From CAZEGV01 sp964511645 (GTDB taxonomy: Bacteria > Bacteroidota > Bacteroidia > Cytophagales > JAAEPT01), in the NCBI GenBank assembly GCA_964511645.1, contig CAZEGV010000026.1, positions 1-37,670 on the forward strand: a stretch of 37,670 bases of DNA, in the 5' to 3' direction. Made by a program: the position numbers and the translations under genes. Of the stretch, positions 1 to 10,000 are shown piece after piece. A model generated the notes under the pieces. It had not been told where the DNA came from. It was given only the letters and a program-made list of their open reading frames with translations, and did no database searches. The first letter of the stretch is position 1, and every line of letters starts with the position of its first letter.

Positions 1-52
1 AATAACGGATATAAAAAGAGAGAATTGACTACAAGGGTTTTGCAACGGTCTT
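1..52 (-). mobile_element. End of an insertion sequence (partial; the rest lies left of the window)
   Basis: Read on the minus strand, this stretch begins AAGACCGTTGCAAAAC and matches the plus-strand sequence starting at 36833 over about 45 bases with a handful of mismatches. That second copy is followed by a DDE-transposase remnant, so both are read as the same end of one IS type. The similarity starts abruptly at about 50-52, which marks the IS boundary inside the neighbouring PKD gene. Only about 50 bases of the element are visible, so its family and completeness cannot be judged here. Confidence 0.65.
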
Positions 53-2143
53 ATTATCTGACTCTCTAGTCCATTTGTATCCTGCATAACTCTTCGTAGT
101 TAAAATTGGGGTCATCTCTTCCCCACAAATAACAGTGTCTCTAATTACTGGATTTGGAAGTGGGGCAATTACTACCTGTTGGCTCACCGTTTGAGCACCA
201 AAACGATTATAATTAACACTTAATGTATAAGTACCTGGAATAAATGCCCAATTTACAGTAGCATTAGCCTTGGAGCTTACCGTAATTGTACCACCACCTG
301 AAATTGACCACACCACATCTTCAGTGTATTGATCTGCATTAAATTGGTATACTGTGTTTTTATTCAAACACAACTGACTGCTAGCACTTTGCGTAATTAC
401 ACCTGTAAGGGCTGGTGCTTTTGTAATGCTTAAGTGACGAGGAACTGTATTACAAGTTTCTCCTACTTTTGACCCAATTACATCAATCGCATAAGGTCCA
501 GCACTGTTCCACGTAACTGTCAAAACAGAATCATTAGCGAAAGCGTGAGATTGATCTCCCTGTACTTGAATATCCAATAATAAAGCTTCTGGATTTACAA
601 TGATATATTCATAAGTACCTCCGCCCGCTGGCTTTATCAAATTTTCTCCTTTTAGCGACAAGCTAGAAGACAATGCCTGAACAGTAATTTGTTTACTAGC
701 AGTATAAATCCTACCTGCTCTATTGATTGTAGCTTCTAGTGTTTTTGTACCCGAGCCTGTTAATTTTACTTTTCCTGTTCTTGCTGTAAGGTCTATAATT
801 TGGTTATCAAATTTCCAAGTATAAGTAGTGTTGCTTACTGTATCATGATTGAGGGTATAAAGGATAGAATCTCCCACACAACTTGTGTCTGAGCCTGTGA
901 TTTTAAAAACTAAGTCTTTTTCTATGTTTAACACAAATGGATCAGAAGCACAGTTTTTTGGTGTCCGATAAGTTCCCGTAACACTAAATGGAGTGGCTTG
1001 TTTCCATATTACACTTCTCTCCATACCCGATTGCCCAGCGTAAGCACCACCTGGTGTGAACCAATTCATAGATCCTTCTGTATAAGCGGAAATTGGGGTA
1101 TAAGCATAAGTAGTAATAGTGTCTACCAAAGTCTCACCTGCAATACTATCCAATACTGGTTTTTCGAATAATGACAATGAGATTGTATCTACTACATTGC
1201 AATAAAGCCCTACTTGGTTAGGCACAGTCCAAGCTTTTATATCTTCTTCAATATTAGTCCATGTGATTAAGCCTGTATTACTAATACTATGGTTATTAGC
1301 TAGTATCTCCCAAGTAAAGTCTACACCCTTATTGGTAGATAATTGCAAAGTAGAACTACCACATTGACTACCAAATACTTGGTTAATCTTAAATGGCGGT
1401 AAGATATTTATGCCCTGTGTAATAGTGGCTACACAACTGTCTAACAACTCATGACTAGTAGCTACCGTAAGCTGACCTATTGTGTTGGCGGTTGTCCAAG
1501 AGACCTCTACAGAATCTAGGTCATAACCAGCTGAAACACTCGTTATCGTACCTCCCACTACCGACCAAGTATAATACAAACCTGGAATTATTTTTCTATT
1601 GGCAAGTGTGTATTTGATGTCTGTACTAGGACAAACAAGTGTATCTCCTTTTATGGCAATAACCGTAGGGATGATAGGAATCTCTAGCTCTAGTGGAAAC
1701 TCACAAGCAGGGTTGCCTCCACAATTGGTAGCATCAAGTGTTACAATACCATTATTAACTTCTCCAGTGCCAAATGCTACTTGAATCTCATCTGTATTTT
1801 GTCCTGATAGGATTGTACCTTCAGTCACTGACCATGTTAGGTTGGTACAACTTACTGGCGTTTTGAAAATAGCTGTATCTGATGAACAAATAGTTGTTTT
1901 GTAATTGATAGTTGGCACAGCAGATGGCTGAATAGTAACGACCTTACTATTGCTCACCGAGCGACCACAGGCATTAGTAGCAGTAATTGTAACTGTATAA
2001 TCTCCTGCTTCAGCATAACTATGGCTAGGCTCAGCCTCAGATGATAATAAAGAGGAGTCTCCAAAATCCCAAGTGTAGTTAAAATAACTTAAATCAGGAG
2101 TTATATTGGTAAAAAACAATGCCTTTGCCTGACAAGAAGTACT
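29..2143 (-). pseudogene. PKD/Ig-like repeat region, downstream half of an interrupted surface-protein gene
   Basis: This is the in-frame continuation of the beta-helix gene upstream (2144-4774) after a TAA at 2144-2146. The PKD domain starts before that stop (PVPDFSL) and resumes after it (STSCQAKALFFTN, then WDFGD and SHSYAEAGDYTVTITATN), so the stop lies inside one domain. About 705 codons follow, made of PKD/Ig-like beta-sandwich repeats recognisable by recurring YTW, ITW, YTWKF and VVWSISGGG strands and by paired cysteines. The only start-like codon near the top is a TTG at 2119, inside the domain, and no ATG opens the frame. The last codons (KTVAKPL and TAG) are read from an IS end, so any C-terminal sorting domain, usual in such T9SS cargo, is missing. 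It is doubly damaged: a nonsense codon in the middle and an IS truncation at the 3' end. I infer it is not made as a functional protein unless the TAA is read through. Confidence 0.75.
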
Positions 2144-4774
2144 TTATAAGCTAAAGTCAGGCACTGGAGTAGCATTGGCTACAGCAGGATCTCCATCAAA
2201 CTCATAAGCCCCCATATCTACAATACCGGCACTAATACGTGGCAATCCTGCTAAATCAAGCCCATCTGGTGCATAGGTATTTGATCCTTTATTGATAAGC
2301 GGTGAAGAACAAGCCAAGCTAAAATCTCCATTAACTGGGTCTACAAACTGTGGCTCTATATTGAGGTTCCCCTCACCTACTACTGGGATTTGTATATTAC
2401 AATATTTCACATCACCGTTTAAGTTGATGTCTGGGACGTCATTGTTCCAGATGATGGAATTGTAAAATTGTAAATTAGTATTCCCCTCTGTCATCTTTTT
2501 AGCACCTCTATTATTATAAATAACTGAATTTATTATTTTACGAGATGACGAAAATCCAGAAAAGAAAACATCCGTTTTATCAGTCTTATTTCCTGTAATT
2601 ATACAGTTTTTTATCATCTGTACATTACCGAAGAAAAAATGGGGGACATTAGGATTTGTACTGTAGTTTTTATGGTCAAAAGTATTATTTCTAATCACTG
2701 AGTTAGTGATTTTTCCTCCGCCAATAAAATGCATCCGATTAAATAGTACTAATACTTGATTATTTTCAATCAAGACATTGTCCATTTGAAAATCACCATA
2801 GTCAAAAAAGAACCCTCCACCCCCACCCCCACTTAAAACAACTTCATTGTTACTAATTTCAACATTTTTATAAACACCATTTTGAGTTGACAAAAAACCT
2901 TTCACCCCATTATTTAGACTGTTAGAGACAAAGCTTGAATTTAAAATTTTAATTCCATAATTTGAACTCAACAAAAATGTAGTACTTTCATTGTCCTTAT
3001 AAGTTACATTGTCTAATATATTGCTAACACAACTAAAAGTAGACAGGGAAGAAAAAGGAGCAGTGTTTTTATTTCCTATAAAACTAGAATTTAGCATAGA
3101 GTATTCTTTACCAGAAATAGTTAAAAGCCCATTACTTGAATTGTTATTCTCGAATAAACAATTATCAAATAAAGCCTTAGAACTTGCTGTTACCATAACC
3201 CCATTAAGACAGGTGTTATTCCTAAAATTACAAGCATTAATACTTGCTTGATTCAATTGAGCACTTAATAAGAATCCTCCTCCGGATAAAACATCATTAT
3301 TTAAAACATTAACACCTTCAAAAGACGATGTACCTGTGGATGACGTGGTAAATAAACGGCGTGCTTTATTATTTTCAATAATAACATTCTCTAAGCCTAA
3401 ATTAACAGCGTCTATATTAAGCCCTGCATCTAAAAAATCATTCCCTTTAAATACTGAGTTTTTAATATTTAACTCACCTGTGCTATAGGTTAATATGCCT
3501 GTTGGTGCAGTGCTGTTCTCAATAGTAGAGTTAGTATAGTTAATTTCATCACCTGACAGCAATAATAAATGACCTGTTGTCCCTCCTGTGTGGTTCTTAA
3601 TCGTTAAATTATCTATGTTAATAAGCTTAGAAGGAGTGCCTGGTGCTACTTGTAACAAACGAGTACTTGTTGTATTTCCCTCGCATACTATGTCTTTAAA
3701 ACTAATCTCATCTGATTGAATACTTGAATTAACATTAAAAATCGTTCCTACATTATTGTTTTTAGCAGTTATTTTTTCAAAAGAAACATCGGTAAACCCA
3801 TCGACAAGATTAAAAATAGAAGACCCTATACCAGAATTATTATCTAAAATAACATCACTGATTTTTATTGGCTCAATACTACCTAAACTTATAAAGCCTG
3901 CATTAAAGGTGTTATTCTCTACTATCATGTTTTTCATTAAAAAAGGGACTTGTAATGCTGGTACCGTAAAGCATGATCCAGAAAGAGTATTTCTTTTTAT
4001 GACATTATCACTAATTGATACAGTTTCAGAAGACCCTGCTAATGTGTTACTTATTATTACCAAAGGGCTAGTAAGAGTATTATCTATAAATTCAGAATTG
4101 GAAATTTCTACCTGTCCTGATACATTAAGATAGGCACTACCTGTATTATCCCTCATTTTAGAATTAATAAAAGTCAATGACTTGGCATTTATTCCTTGAA
4201 TAGGATTTAGTACATGATGAACATCAACATTATCAAACAAATAGTCTCCATCACCTAAATTCATCACACTACTAGTCAAATGATGAATTTTACAATTCCT
4301 AAAAGTATAATGACCTATTTCTCCACCCGTTTCTGCGAGAATAATTCCTACCTCAGTAATACTTAAACCATCTAATACAATATCAATATTATTCGCATCT
4401 CTACTAAAAAGTCTATTAGCTGTACCTCCTTCTTTTAATGTTGTTTTATTACTCACCCAATCTCTTTCTATAAAAGAAATTTCTGTTCCATCAAACCCTC
4501 CAAAAAAAGAAATTGTTTTATCTAAAGAAATTGTTTTAAAATCACCCGTACCTCCAGTAAACTCATCTGTTGGAATGTAATCCCCCGCTGCTATCCACAA
4601 GCTATCACCAGCAGCTTGCACCGCTGCATTTATTTCTGTAAAGGGAGTACTCCAAGAGAGTCCATCTTTAGTAGCTCCAGTATATGCTTGGTTTACGTAT
4701 ACCACATCCCCAAATGCTGTAATGCTTAACAGCAATAACCCTATAATTCCTAAATACTTTTTCATCATGTTCAT
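2144..4774 (-). CDS. Secreted right-handed parallel beta-helix protein, cut short inside a PKD domain
   Basis: An 876-aa product with a signal peptide (residues 1-22, hydrophobic LGIIGLLLLSITAFG). Residues about 25-810 are a long series of short Asn-rich rungs (IENN, FRNN, NNT, LDNV patterns) typical of right-handed parallel beta-helices of the pectate-lyase or adhesin type. Near 815-860 lies the segment INKGSN, D..G.PR, VDMGAYEF, the usual closing motif of beta-helix proteins in Bacteroidota (choice-of-anchor Q type). The protein then enters a PKD domain and meets TAA after PVPDFSL, and the frame continues downstream. The start is ATG 4774; Met3 and Met4 are alternatives. The stop of the fibronectin-III gene lies one nucleotide before the ATG, so the two are probably translationally coupled. 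Substrate or ligand is unknown: the fold serves both polysaccharide lyases and adhesins, and no catalytic signature is evident. Confidence 0.8.
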   Translation of the reverse strand: MNMMKKYLGIIGLLLLSITAFGDVVYVNQAYTGATKDGLSWSTPFTEINAAVQAAGDSLWIAAGDYIPTDEFTGGTGDFKTISLDKTISFFGGFDGTEISFIERDWVSNKTTLKEGGTANRLFSRDANNIDIVLDGLSITEVGIILAETGGEIGHYTFRNCKIHHLTSSVMNLGDGDYLFDNVDVHHVLNPIQGINAKSLTFINSKMRDNTGSAYLNVSGQVEISNSEFIDNTLTSPLVIISNTLAGSSETVSISDNVIKRNTLSGSCFTVPALQVPFLMKNMIVENNTFNAGFISLGSIEPIKISDVILDNNSGIGSSIFNLVDGFTDVSFEKITAKNNNVGTIFNVNSSIQSDEISFKDIVCEGNTTSTRLLQVAPGTPSKLINIDNLTIKNHTGGTTGHLLLLSGDEINYTNSTIENSTAPTGILTYSTGELNIKNSVFKGNDFLDAGLNIDAVNLGLENVIIENNKARRLFTTSSTGTSSFEGVNVLNNDVLSGGGFLLSAQLNQASINACNFRNNTCLNGVMVTASSKALFDNCLFENNNSSNGLLTISGKEYSMLNSSFIGNKNTAPFSSLSTFSCVSNILDNVTYKDNESTTFLLSSNYGIKILNSSFVSNSLNNGVKGFLSTQNGVYKNVEISNNEVVLSGGGGGGFFFDYGDFQMDNVLIENNQVLVLFNRMHFIGGGKITNSVIRNNTFDHKNYSTNPNVPHFFFGNVQMIKNCIITGNKTDKTDVFFSGFSSSRKIINSVIYNNRGAKKMTEGNTNLQFYNSIIWNNDVPDINLNGDVKYCNIQIPVVGEGNLNIEPQFVDPVNGDFSLACSSPLINKGSNTYAPDGLDLAGLPRISAGIVDMGAYEFDGDPAVANATPVPDFSL

Positions 4775-4775
4775 T

Positions 4776-6842
4776 TTAATACTTTACTTCAATTCTTTCG
4801 CTATAACCAGAAGAGTAGCCACCCTTTAGTTCACCTATCATTAGGTAAGTGTATGTTGTGTTTGGTTTAATGTTTTTATCATAAAACTCGCGTGCTTTTC
4901 CTGCAACATGTTTGTAAGTAGCTAATGGTTCATTTCCTTTTGCCCTATATATCGTAAATCCTTTAGCATTAGAGGCGTATTCCCAAGTTAGTTTAATGAG
5001 TTTATTATCTGCGTTCACCACTCCACCCAAGTTTGTAATTGGTTTTTTCTTCTCTTTATGAAACTGTCTTATTTTAAACACCTTTGATTGTACCGATTTC
5101 AACCCTGCCTCATCTTCTGCCATTACAACATAGCTATATGTCTGCCCGGATTTGGTAGTCGTATCAGTATAAGTCCCAATAGAAAGGCTGTCACCACTTG
5201 TTGTAAAAATAGTTTTGTACTCAAAAGCAACACCTGATTTTCGCATCAAGTGCATTTTTGCTAAATCCGTTGAGGCAGAATTTACCCATTTTAACGTAAC
5301 ACCATTTACTCCTACGCTATATGTTTCCAAAAAACCACTCAAAGGAGCTATCATATCTGGTAATTTGACTGCAAAATACACTGATGGTAACGATGGATTA
5401 TAATGATTATCTAAAGCAAATATTCTATAATAAATAACATGTTGCTGTCTTTTTAGGTCTACTGTATCAGTAAATTCACTTACGAGTGTATCCCCTGGTA
5501 TCACACGCAAGGCATCTCTTGTGGTGTCATAAGTGCTAAATATCCTGTAACCCACTAAATCTGGCTCAGTATTCATCTCCCATACTAAACTTACTATACC
5601 GTTGGTGTCACACTTCCCGCTTACAAATACAGGCTGTGCTGGAGGAATAGAATCTAGTAGTAAATGTGCTTTCATAATAGAGTTAACAGAGTCACCCGAT
5701 GCCCCGTAAGCGGTCACTACATAATAGTTGGCACTTGACTTTGATGATTTATCAAAATAGGTTAAATTTTTATTCGAAATCATTTTATCATTCACCTTTA
5801 GGTAAGGACCAGATCCTTTAGCGGCTCTAAATACCGAATACCCTTTAATATAAGATTCGTCTTCGGCTTCTACCCTCCACTCAAGCTCTATATCACTTGT
5901 ACCAGGCATTTCTGTAGTACTTACAATTTGAGGAGATGACTCTAATAGGTACATGGCCTTTACTTCTACTGGTTCAGAAAACCCTCCTTCTTCGGCAAAG
6001 AAATTTACTCCATAGATTTTATAATAATACGTTTTATCATACTCAGGAATCGAATCTACATAAAATGTGTAGTTAGGTGTAATATTGTTCTCGACACTTC
6101 CTGTATAAGGAATGTCATTCAACTTTGTATAGCCATTGTTCTTTTTTGTAGAGCGGTATATATTATAATAAGGGTAATCCTTTTGTTTATTATTATACCA
6201 AGACAAATGAACTGCTTTCGGAAATAATTTTGGTACGAGTCCCATTATCTTTGGAGATGGTTTTTCTTTCAGCCCATTTACAAAATGATAAGATGTAAAA
6301 GCTGATTCACCTATCAATTCTATTTTATAAATGTATTTTTTACCTTTTACCGCTGTCTCATCTACATAATAAAGCCCAATTGCTTCCGCCACTTTATTAT
6401 CTCCCACTGCTGCCACAAGCCCTATAAAATAAAGCATATCATCTTGACGCTGTTGATCAGCTGCTTCACCAGGCGTTGATTGTACTTTTCTATTGACAAT
6501 TTCATCAGCTCCACTTACGAAAATTTCCGCTACAATTATAGAGGTATCTTTTGCATACTCTTTTTCAAATTCATCATAAGACCAATACTTAATCTCCTGA
6601 GTATTTACTTTTGTATAAGCCCCTAATTTTTCTCCACCACTTGGTGTTTTCACTGCTTCTGCACGGTATATATTATACCCTTTTTTAAACCCCTCAAAAA
6701 AGATATCCGCTGTTGCGGGAAACCATTTTAGACGCAAACCCTCTCCTTCTTGGTAATCGCTTACCAATGTAATTGTATCTGTCTGTGCAAAAGAAAAACT
6801 TACTGAAACACAAAAGAATAATAATGTATATACTCTTAACAT
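4776..6842 (-). CDS. Secreted multi-domain fibronectin type III protein
   Basis: A 688-aa protein with a signal peptide (residues 1-19, ending FSFAQ). Most of the rest reads as tandem fibronectin type III domains of about 90 residues. Evidence is the repeated strand pattern (LRLKWFPA, VHLSWYNN, IELEWRV, VSLVWEMN, VTLKWVNSAS, IKLTWEYAS), each followed by GYxIYR/GYxVFR-type strands and by YYYKI, YYVVTA, YYRIFA or YTYLMIG. I count about five or six copies. FN3 arrays act as spacers or binding modules in extracellular proteins; no enzyme domain is visible. No T9SS C-terminal domain is seen, since it ends inside the last FN3-like repeat (RIEVKY). Its ATG lies one nucleotide after the stop of the 1000-aa gene, and the beta-helix gene follows its own stop by one nucleotide, so it sits in the middle of a tight cotranscribed set. 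The function of the set is not known to me. Confidence 0.85.
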   Translation of the reverse strand: MLRVYTLLFFCVSVSFSFAQTDTITLVSDYQEGEGLRLKWFPATADIFFEGFKKGYNIYRAEAVKTPSGGEKLGAYTKVNTQEIKYWSYDEFEKEYAKDTSIIVAEIFVSGADEIVNRKVQSTPGEAADQQRQDDMLYFIGLVAAVGDNKVAEAIGLYYVDETAVKGKKYIYKIELIGESAFTSYHFVNGLKEKPSPKIMGLVPKLFPKAVHLSWYNNKQKDYPYYNIYRSTKKNNGYTKLNDIPYTGSVENNITPNYTFYVDSIPEYDKTYYYKIYGVNFFAEEGGFSEPVEVKAMYLLESSPQIVSTTEMPGTSDIELEWRVEAEDESYIKGYSVFRAAKGSGPYLKVNDKMISNKNLTYFDKSSKSSANYYVVTAYGASGDSVNSIMKAHLLLDSIPPAQPVFVSGKCDTNGIVSLVWEMNTEPDLVGYRIFSTYDTTRDALRVIPGDTLVSEFTDTVDLKRQQHVIYYRIFALDNHYNPSLPSVYFAVKLPDMIAPLSGFLETYSVGVNGVTLKWVNSASTDLAKMHLMRKSGVAFEYKTIFTTSGDSLSIGTYTDTTTKSGQTYSYVVMAEDEAGLKSVQSKVFKIRQFHKEKKKPITNLGGVVNADNKLIKLTWEYASNAKGFTIYRAKGNEPLATYKHVAGKAREFYDKNIKPNTTYTYLMIGELKGGYSSGYSERIEVKY

Positions 6843-6843
6843 C

Positions 6844-9800
6844 TTAACTTCCTATTTTTATATCTTTATCTAAATCAATTATCAAGCGTTGAGTGGACAC
6901 TGGCACATCCTCTCCTGGTAAATAATACCCTACTGGTAAAACAATTTCTCCTTTTGGTATTGTAATGTCCTTGAGGTCATCACTGCTACAACCCCCACCT
7001 AATAAACATTCCATATTTAGAATATCTAACGACGAGTTTACATCATCAAAGGCAGAAGAAAATATTTGAACATTATCTTTTATACTATTATTAAAGCTAA
7101 AAGAAGAAAGTCCATCCTTTATACTATTTGCATTGTCCGCTAACTCATTAAACTGATCATTGTGATAATCAATCTTACCAAAATGAATTAATGGGTCAGT
7201 TACTAATATATGCTCACGTTCATAACCAGCAATTTCGGAGAGAGATAATGCCTCGTACTGAGCTGTGTTTTTCAGTCCCGATAAATCAATTTTGAACCCA
7301 CCCTGAAATGCCTCCGTAATGGACGAATTATACACTGCTATTTTTTCTTTGAACGTAGCGTATTCACTTGTGTAGAATGTATAAGAAATAATTACTGAAT
7401 CTTCATATCCCATATCCATTGCACCTACTGTGGAAGTACCAGTGGTAGTACTAGAAGATGTAGTACCTGTAGGTATAGGCGATTTAATAATCTTAAATGT
7501 ATATTTTTTACCTAAATCCAAACGAGATACTGGTAAATCAAATTTGAAATTATGTTCCATATATTGATCAGAATACGTGATTTTATTTGTTCTATCAATT
7601 TCATTATTCCCATCATAAAATGCTGCAATGTATTCATAATCAGGGTGAAGTTTTACAGACTTATTGGGTAACACCGCAAACCTCACAAAACCTTGAGTAG
7701 AAACATCTTTATAGAAATTAGTCATCCCAGGTAACGGGTATGCATAGTAAATATCATTATTAGGGATTTTATCTGGTTCTACTCCAGTCTTAAACACAAC
7801 AGTATCGGCCTCTATTGCATCATACATTGTTGACCAATTACTCCCATTTTTCTTTTGAGTCTGCACATTTACAATTACTGTGATTTCACTATTCTCTGGT
7901 AAAACTCTTAAAGGTGTTAGCACTAATTCTTTAAAACTCTCCGCCATTTCATACATCACTTCAATTTCATTGCCTTCAGCATCAAACACAGAAATGGTAG
8001 ATTCGTCTACATGACCCCTATAAGTTTCATTCGATTTACCCCTTGCTAAGGTATAGTGAAAGCCATCTATTTCTTCAGAAAAAGAAACACGTATAACAGA
8101 ACTTACAGCTACCTCTTCCTGATCATCTGTAGGTATAATCCTATCTATAAAGTAAATATCGCTTACCTGAGATACTACATCACACTTATCACCAAGTTTT
8201 ATTTTAAAATGAGCCGTGAAATTTTTCTTAAGAATTTTAATTCCAGCTGCTACCTCTCCCTGTATGTATGTAGGACGTGGGAATTGAGCAAAAACATATG
8301 CCTTTACCCATAACGAGAATAATCGTTTACTTTTATCTCCAAACAACCTACAATCCCACTTCACCTTCACATCTGCACCACCATAAAAATATGCTTGTCC
8401 CGTAGCGTACCAATTATTAATCCCTCTCTCTCCAAAACCTCCACAATTAATTGGTTTTGATGACTTGGATAAAAGTATATCAAAACCTGTTAAGATACTA
8501 TAGTCAAGCCCTGCTTTAAGACGGCAAAAACCTAAAGGCACATAAGCATCTCCTTTTGCTTCAAACCGAGTACCGAAAGAAATACCTCCACCTGTACCTA
8601 ATAATGAGTAGTCAATTGTTATTGTAGGTTTTATTTGATCTGGCATAGGTGCAATAGCGGGGTCTGGCAAAAGACTCCCCATACACAAGTAAGATTCTAT
8701 GCTTGCTAAATTCACTACTCTTAAACCAATACGGTCTCCTTTATTTGGCTTACCAAAGTACACATACCAGTCTGATGGAGAAGAATAAAACGAAATCCTA
8801 CCTGCTTTACCTTTTTTACCTGTCCCTTTTATTACTGACATATTTACGAAAACGTCAAAATCACCTACTAATGTTTTATTAGGAAAATCATACTCTACAT
8901 ACCAGTTGGCTGCTAATTTACCTGCTGGAGGTGGTGATTTATCCATTTCCACTTTTTTGTCTTCACCTTTCTTAGGTGTTTTTCCTTCTGTATCTTTTTC
9001 TATCTCTTCAAAACTTGGCTCTTTATATGCTCCATTAAGGAAACTTACACCTCCCCAAGTTGCGATTCTCTTCAAACCTTGCCCACTATTTTTTCCTATA
9101 AAAAATTCTAACCCAAAATTAATATTACCATTAAAGGCACTACCTCCTCCTGCATCTATAATACCAATTCCTGCCATTAATCCCATCACACCATTATAAG
9201 GCTTAAAGGTTCTCCCAGATGCCGTAGAGCATAAAGGTTTAGCCTCAGTACTCCCTACAACACCCTTACTCATCTCCATATTATAATACAAACCTCCCAT
9301 AAATGAATTTAGCTTCACCCCTGGAAAAAATGGAATCCCTGGGAATTTCGCTTGAGCATCAAAAAACCAATAGCGATACTCTGTAGCCGAAGTCCTTTCT
9401 GAGGCAATTTCAGTACCTGCTATAATTGCGGCTTCCATTTTCTCACTAGCCAATAATGAAACCCCTTCATCATCCATCGCTTTCCCAAAAATAGCTGAAG
9501 CTTTCACTTCTATTTTTTTAATGATCTTAATTTCTAAATGACCACAGTAGCCTTTGTAATAAACTGGATCATCATTAAACATGGCAAGGTGTCCTTTCAT
9601 AGAGAAGCTTCCTTGATCTACTTCAATCGAAATCTCGTTTAACTGAAAATCATCATATCCCCAACGTTTTGTTGATGGGTTTCTTTTAGCCCAAACCGTA
9701 AAATCTGCTTTCCCGCCAAATCCATTCCCACTCTTTTCTCCATTACCAGAAGATTTCTGAAGCTTTACATCTAAGCCTAACCTTAAGCCCATTCTCTGAC

Positions 9801-9846
9801 CACCAGACTCAGTTTTTATCTCAGCCTTAATAATAGAAATAGGCAA
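6844..9846 (-). CDS. Giant beta-rich protein with an SbsA-like Ig domain; start uncertain, possibly the 3' part of a split gene
   Basis: Up to 1000 aa with no signal peptide, which is odd among secreted neighbours. The frame opens after a TAG with no ATG; candidate starts are TTG 9846 or ATG 9792 (residue 19, MGLRLGLDVKLQ). Residues 1-560 are glycine- and beta-strand-rich with repeated aromatic/charged strands (SMKGHLAMFNDDP, YYKGYCGHLEI, WYATGQAYFYGGADV), resembling the barrel-like bodies of very large Bacteroidota export proteins. Residues about 570-690 look like an SbsA/Big_5 Ig-like domain: PTDDQEEVAVSSVIRVSFSE, then an ELVLTPLRVLPENSEITVIV strand. The C-terminus (LPVGYYLPGEDVPVSTQRL) is unassigned. 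The opening residues (LPISIIKAEIKTES) read like the inside of a protein, and the 521-aa gene upstream ends in a similar beta-rich region. I infer the two may once have been one gene. The FN3 gene begins one nucleotide after this stop. Confidence 0.65.
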   Translation of the reverse strand: MPISIIKAEIKTESGGQRMGLRLGLDVKLQKSSGNGEKSGNGFGGKADFTVWAKRNPSTKRWGYDDFQLNEISIEVDQGSFSMKGHLAMFNDDPVYYKGYCGHLEIKIIKKIEVKASAIFGKAMDDEGVSLLASEKMEAAIIAGTEIASERTSATEYRYWFFDAQAKFPGIPFFPGVKLNSFMGGLYYNMEMSKGVVGSTEAKPLCSTASGRTFKPYNGVMGLMAGIGIIDAGGGSAFNGNINFGLEFFIGKNSGQGLKRIATWGGVSFLNGAYKEPSFEEIEKDTEGKTPKKGEDKKVEMDKSPPPAGKLAANWYVEYDFPNKTLVGDFDVFVNMSVIKGTGKKGKAGRISFYSSPSDWYVYFGKPNKGDRIGLRVVNLASIESYLCMGSLLPDPAIAPMPDQIKPTITIDYSLLGTGGGISFGTRFEAKGDAYVPLGFCRLKAGLDYSILTGFDILLSKSSKPINCGGFGERGINNWYATGQAYFYGGADVKVKWDCRLFGDKSKRLFSLWVKAYVFAQFPRPTYIQGEVAAGIKILKKNFTAHFKIKLGDKCDVVSQVSDIYFIDRIIPTDDQEEVAVSSVIRVSFSEEIDGFHYTLARGKSNETYRGHVDESTISVFDAEGNEIEVMYEMAESFKELVLTPLRVLPENSEITVIVNVQTQKKNGSNWSTMYDAIEADTVVFKTGVEPDKIPNNDIYYAYPLPGMTNFYKDVSTQGFVRFAVLPNKSVKLHPDYEYIAAFYDGNNEIDRTNKITYSDQYMEHNFKFDLPVSRLDLGKKYTFKIIKSPIPTGTTSSSTTTGTSTVGAMDMGYEDSVIISYTFYTSEYATFKEKIAVYNSSITEAFQGGFKIDLSGLKNTAQYEALSLSEIAGYEREHILVTDPLIHFGKIDYHNDQFNELADNANSIKDGLSSFSFNNSIKDNVQIFSSAFDDVNSSLDILNMECLLGGGCSSDDLKDITIPKGEIVLPVGYYLPGEDVPVSTQRLIIDLDKDIKIGS

Positions 9847-10000
9847 TTTTGCTAATTTAGAGTTATACCATTTTAACTATAAGACAAGTCATTTATCCTG
9901 TTTGTTTTTACACTCTCTTCGTTAAAATAATTTACCGTAACCAGTTATGCTAAATCATTTTTCCTCGATATTGCAAAAAACAATTCAATCTAAATTAGAC

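Noticed and set aside
2144..2146. Reassignment of TAA as a sense codon
   Set aside because: TAA ends many intact genes in the window (for example trxA and aguB), so a local mutation or error is more likely.
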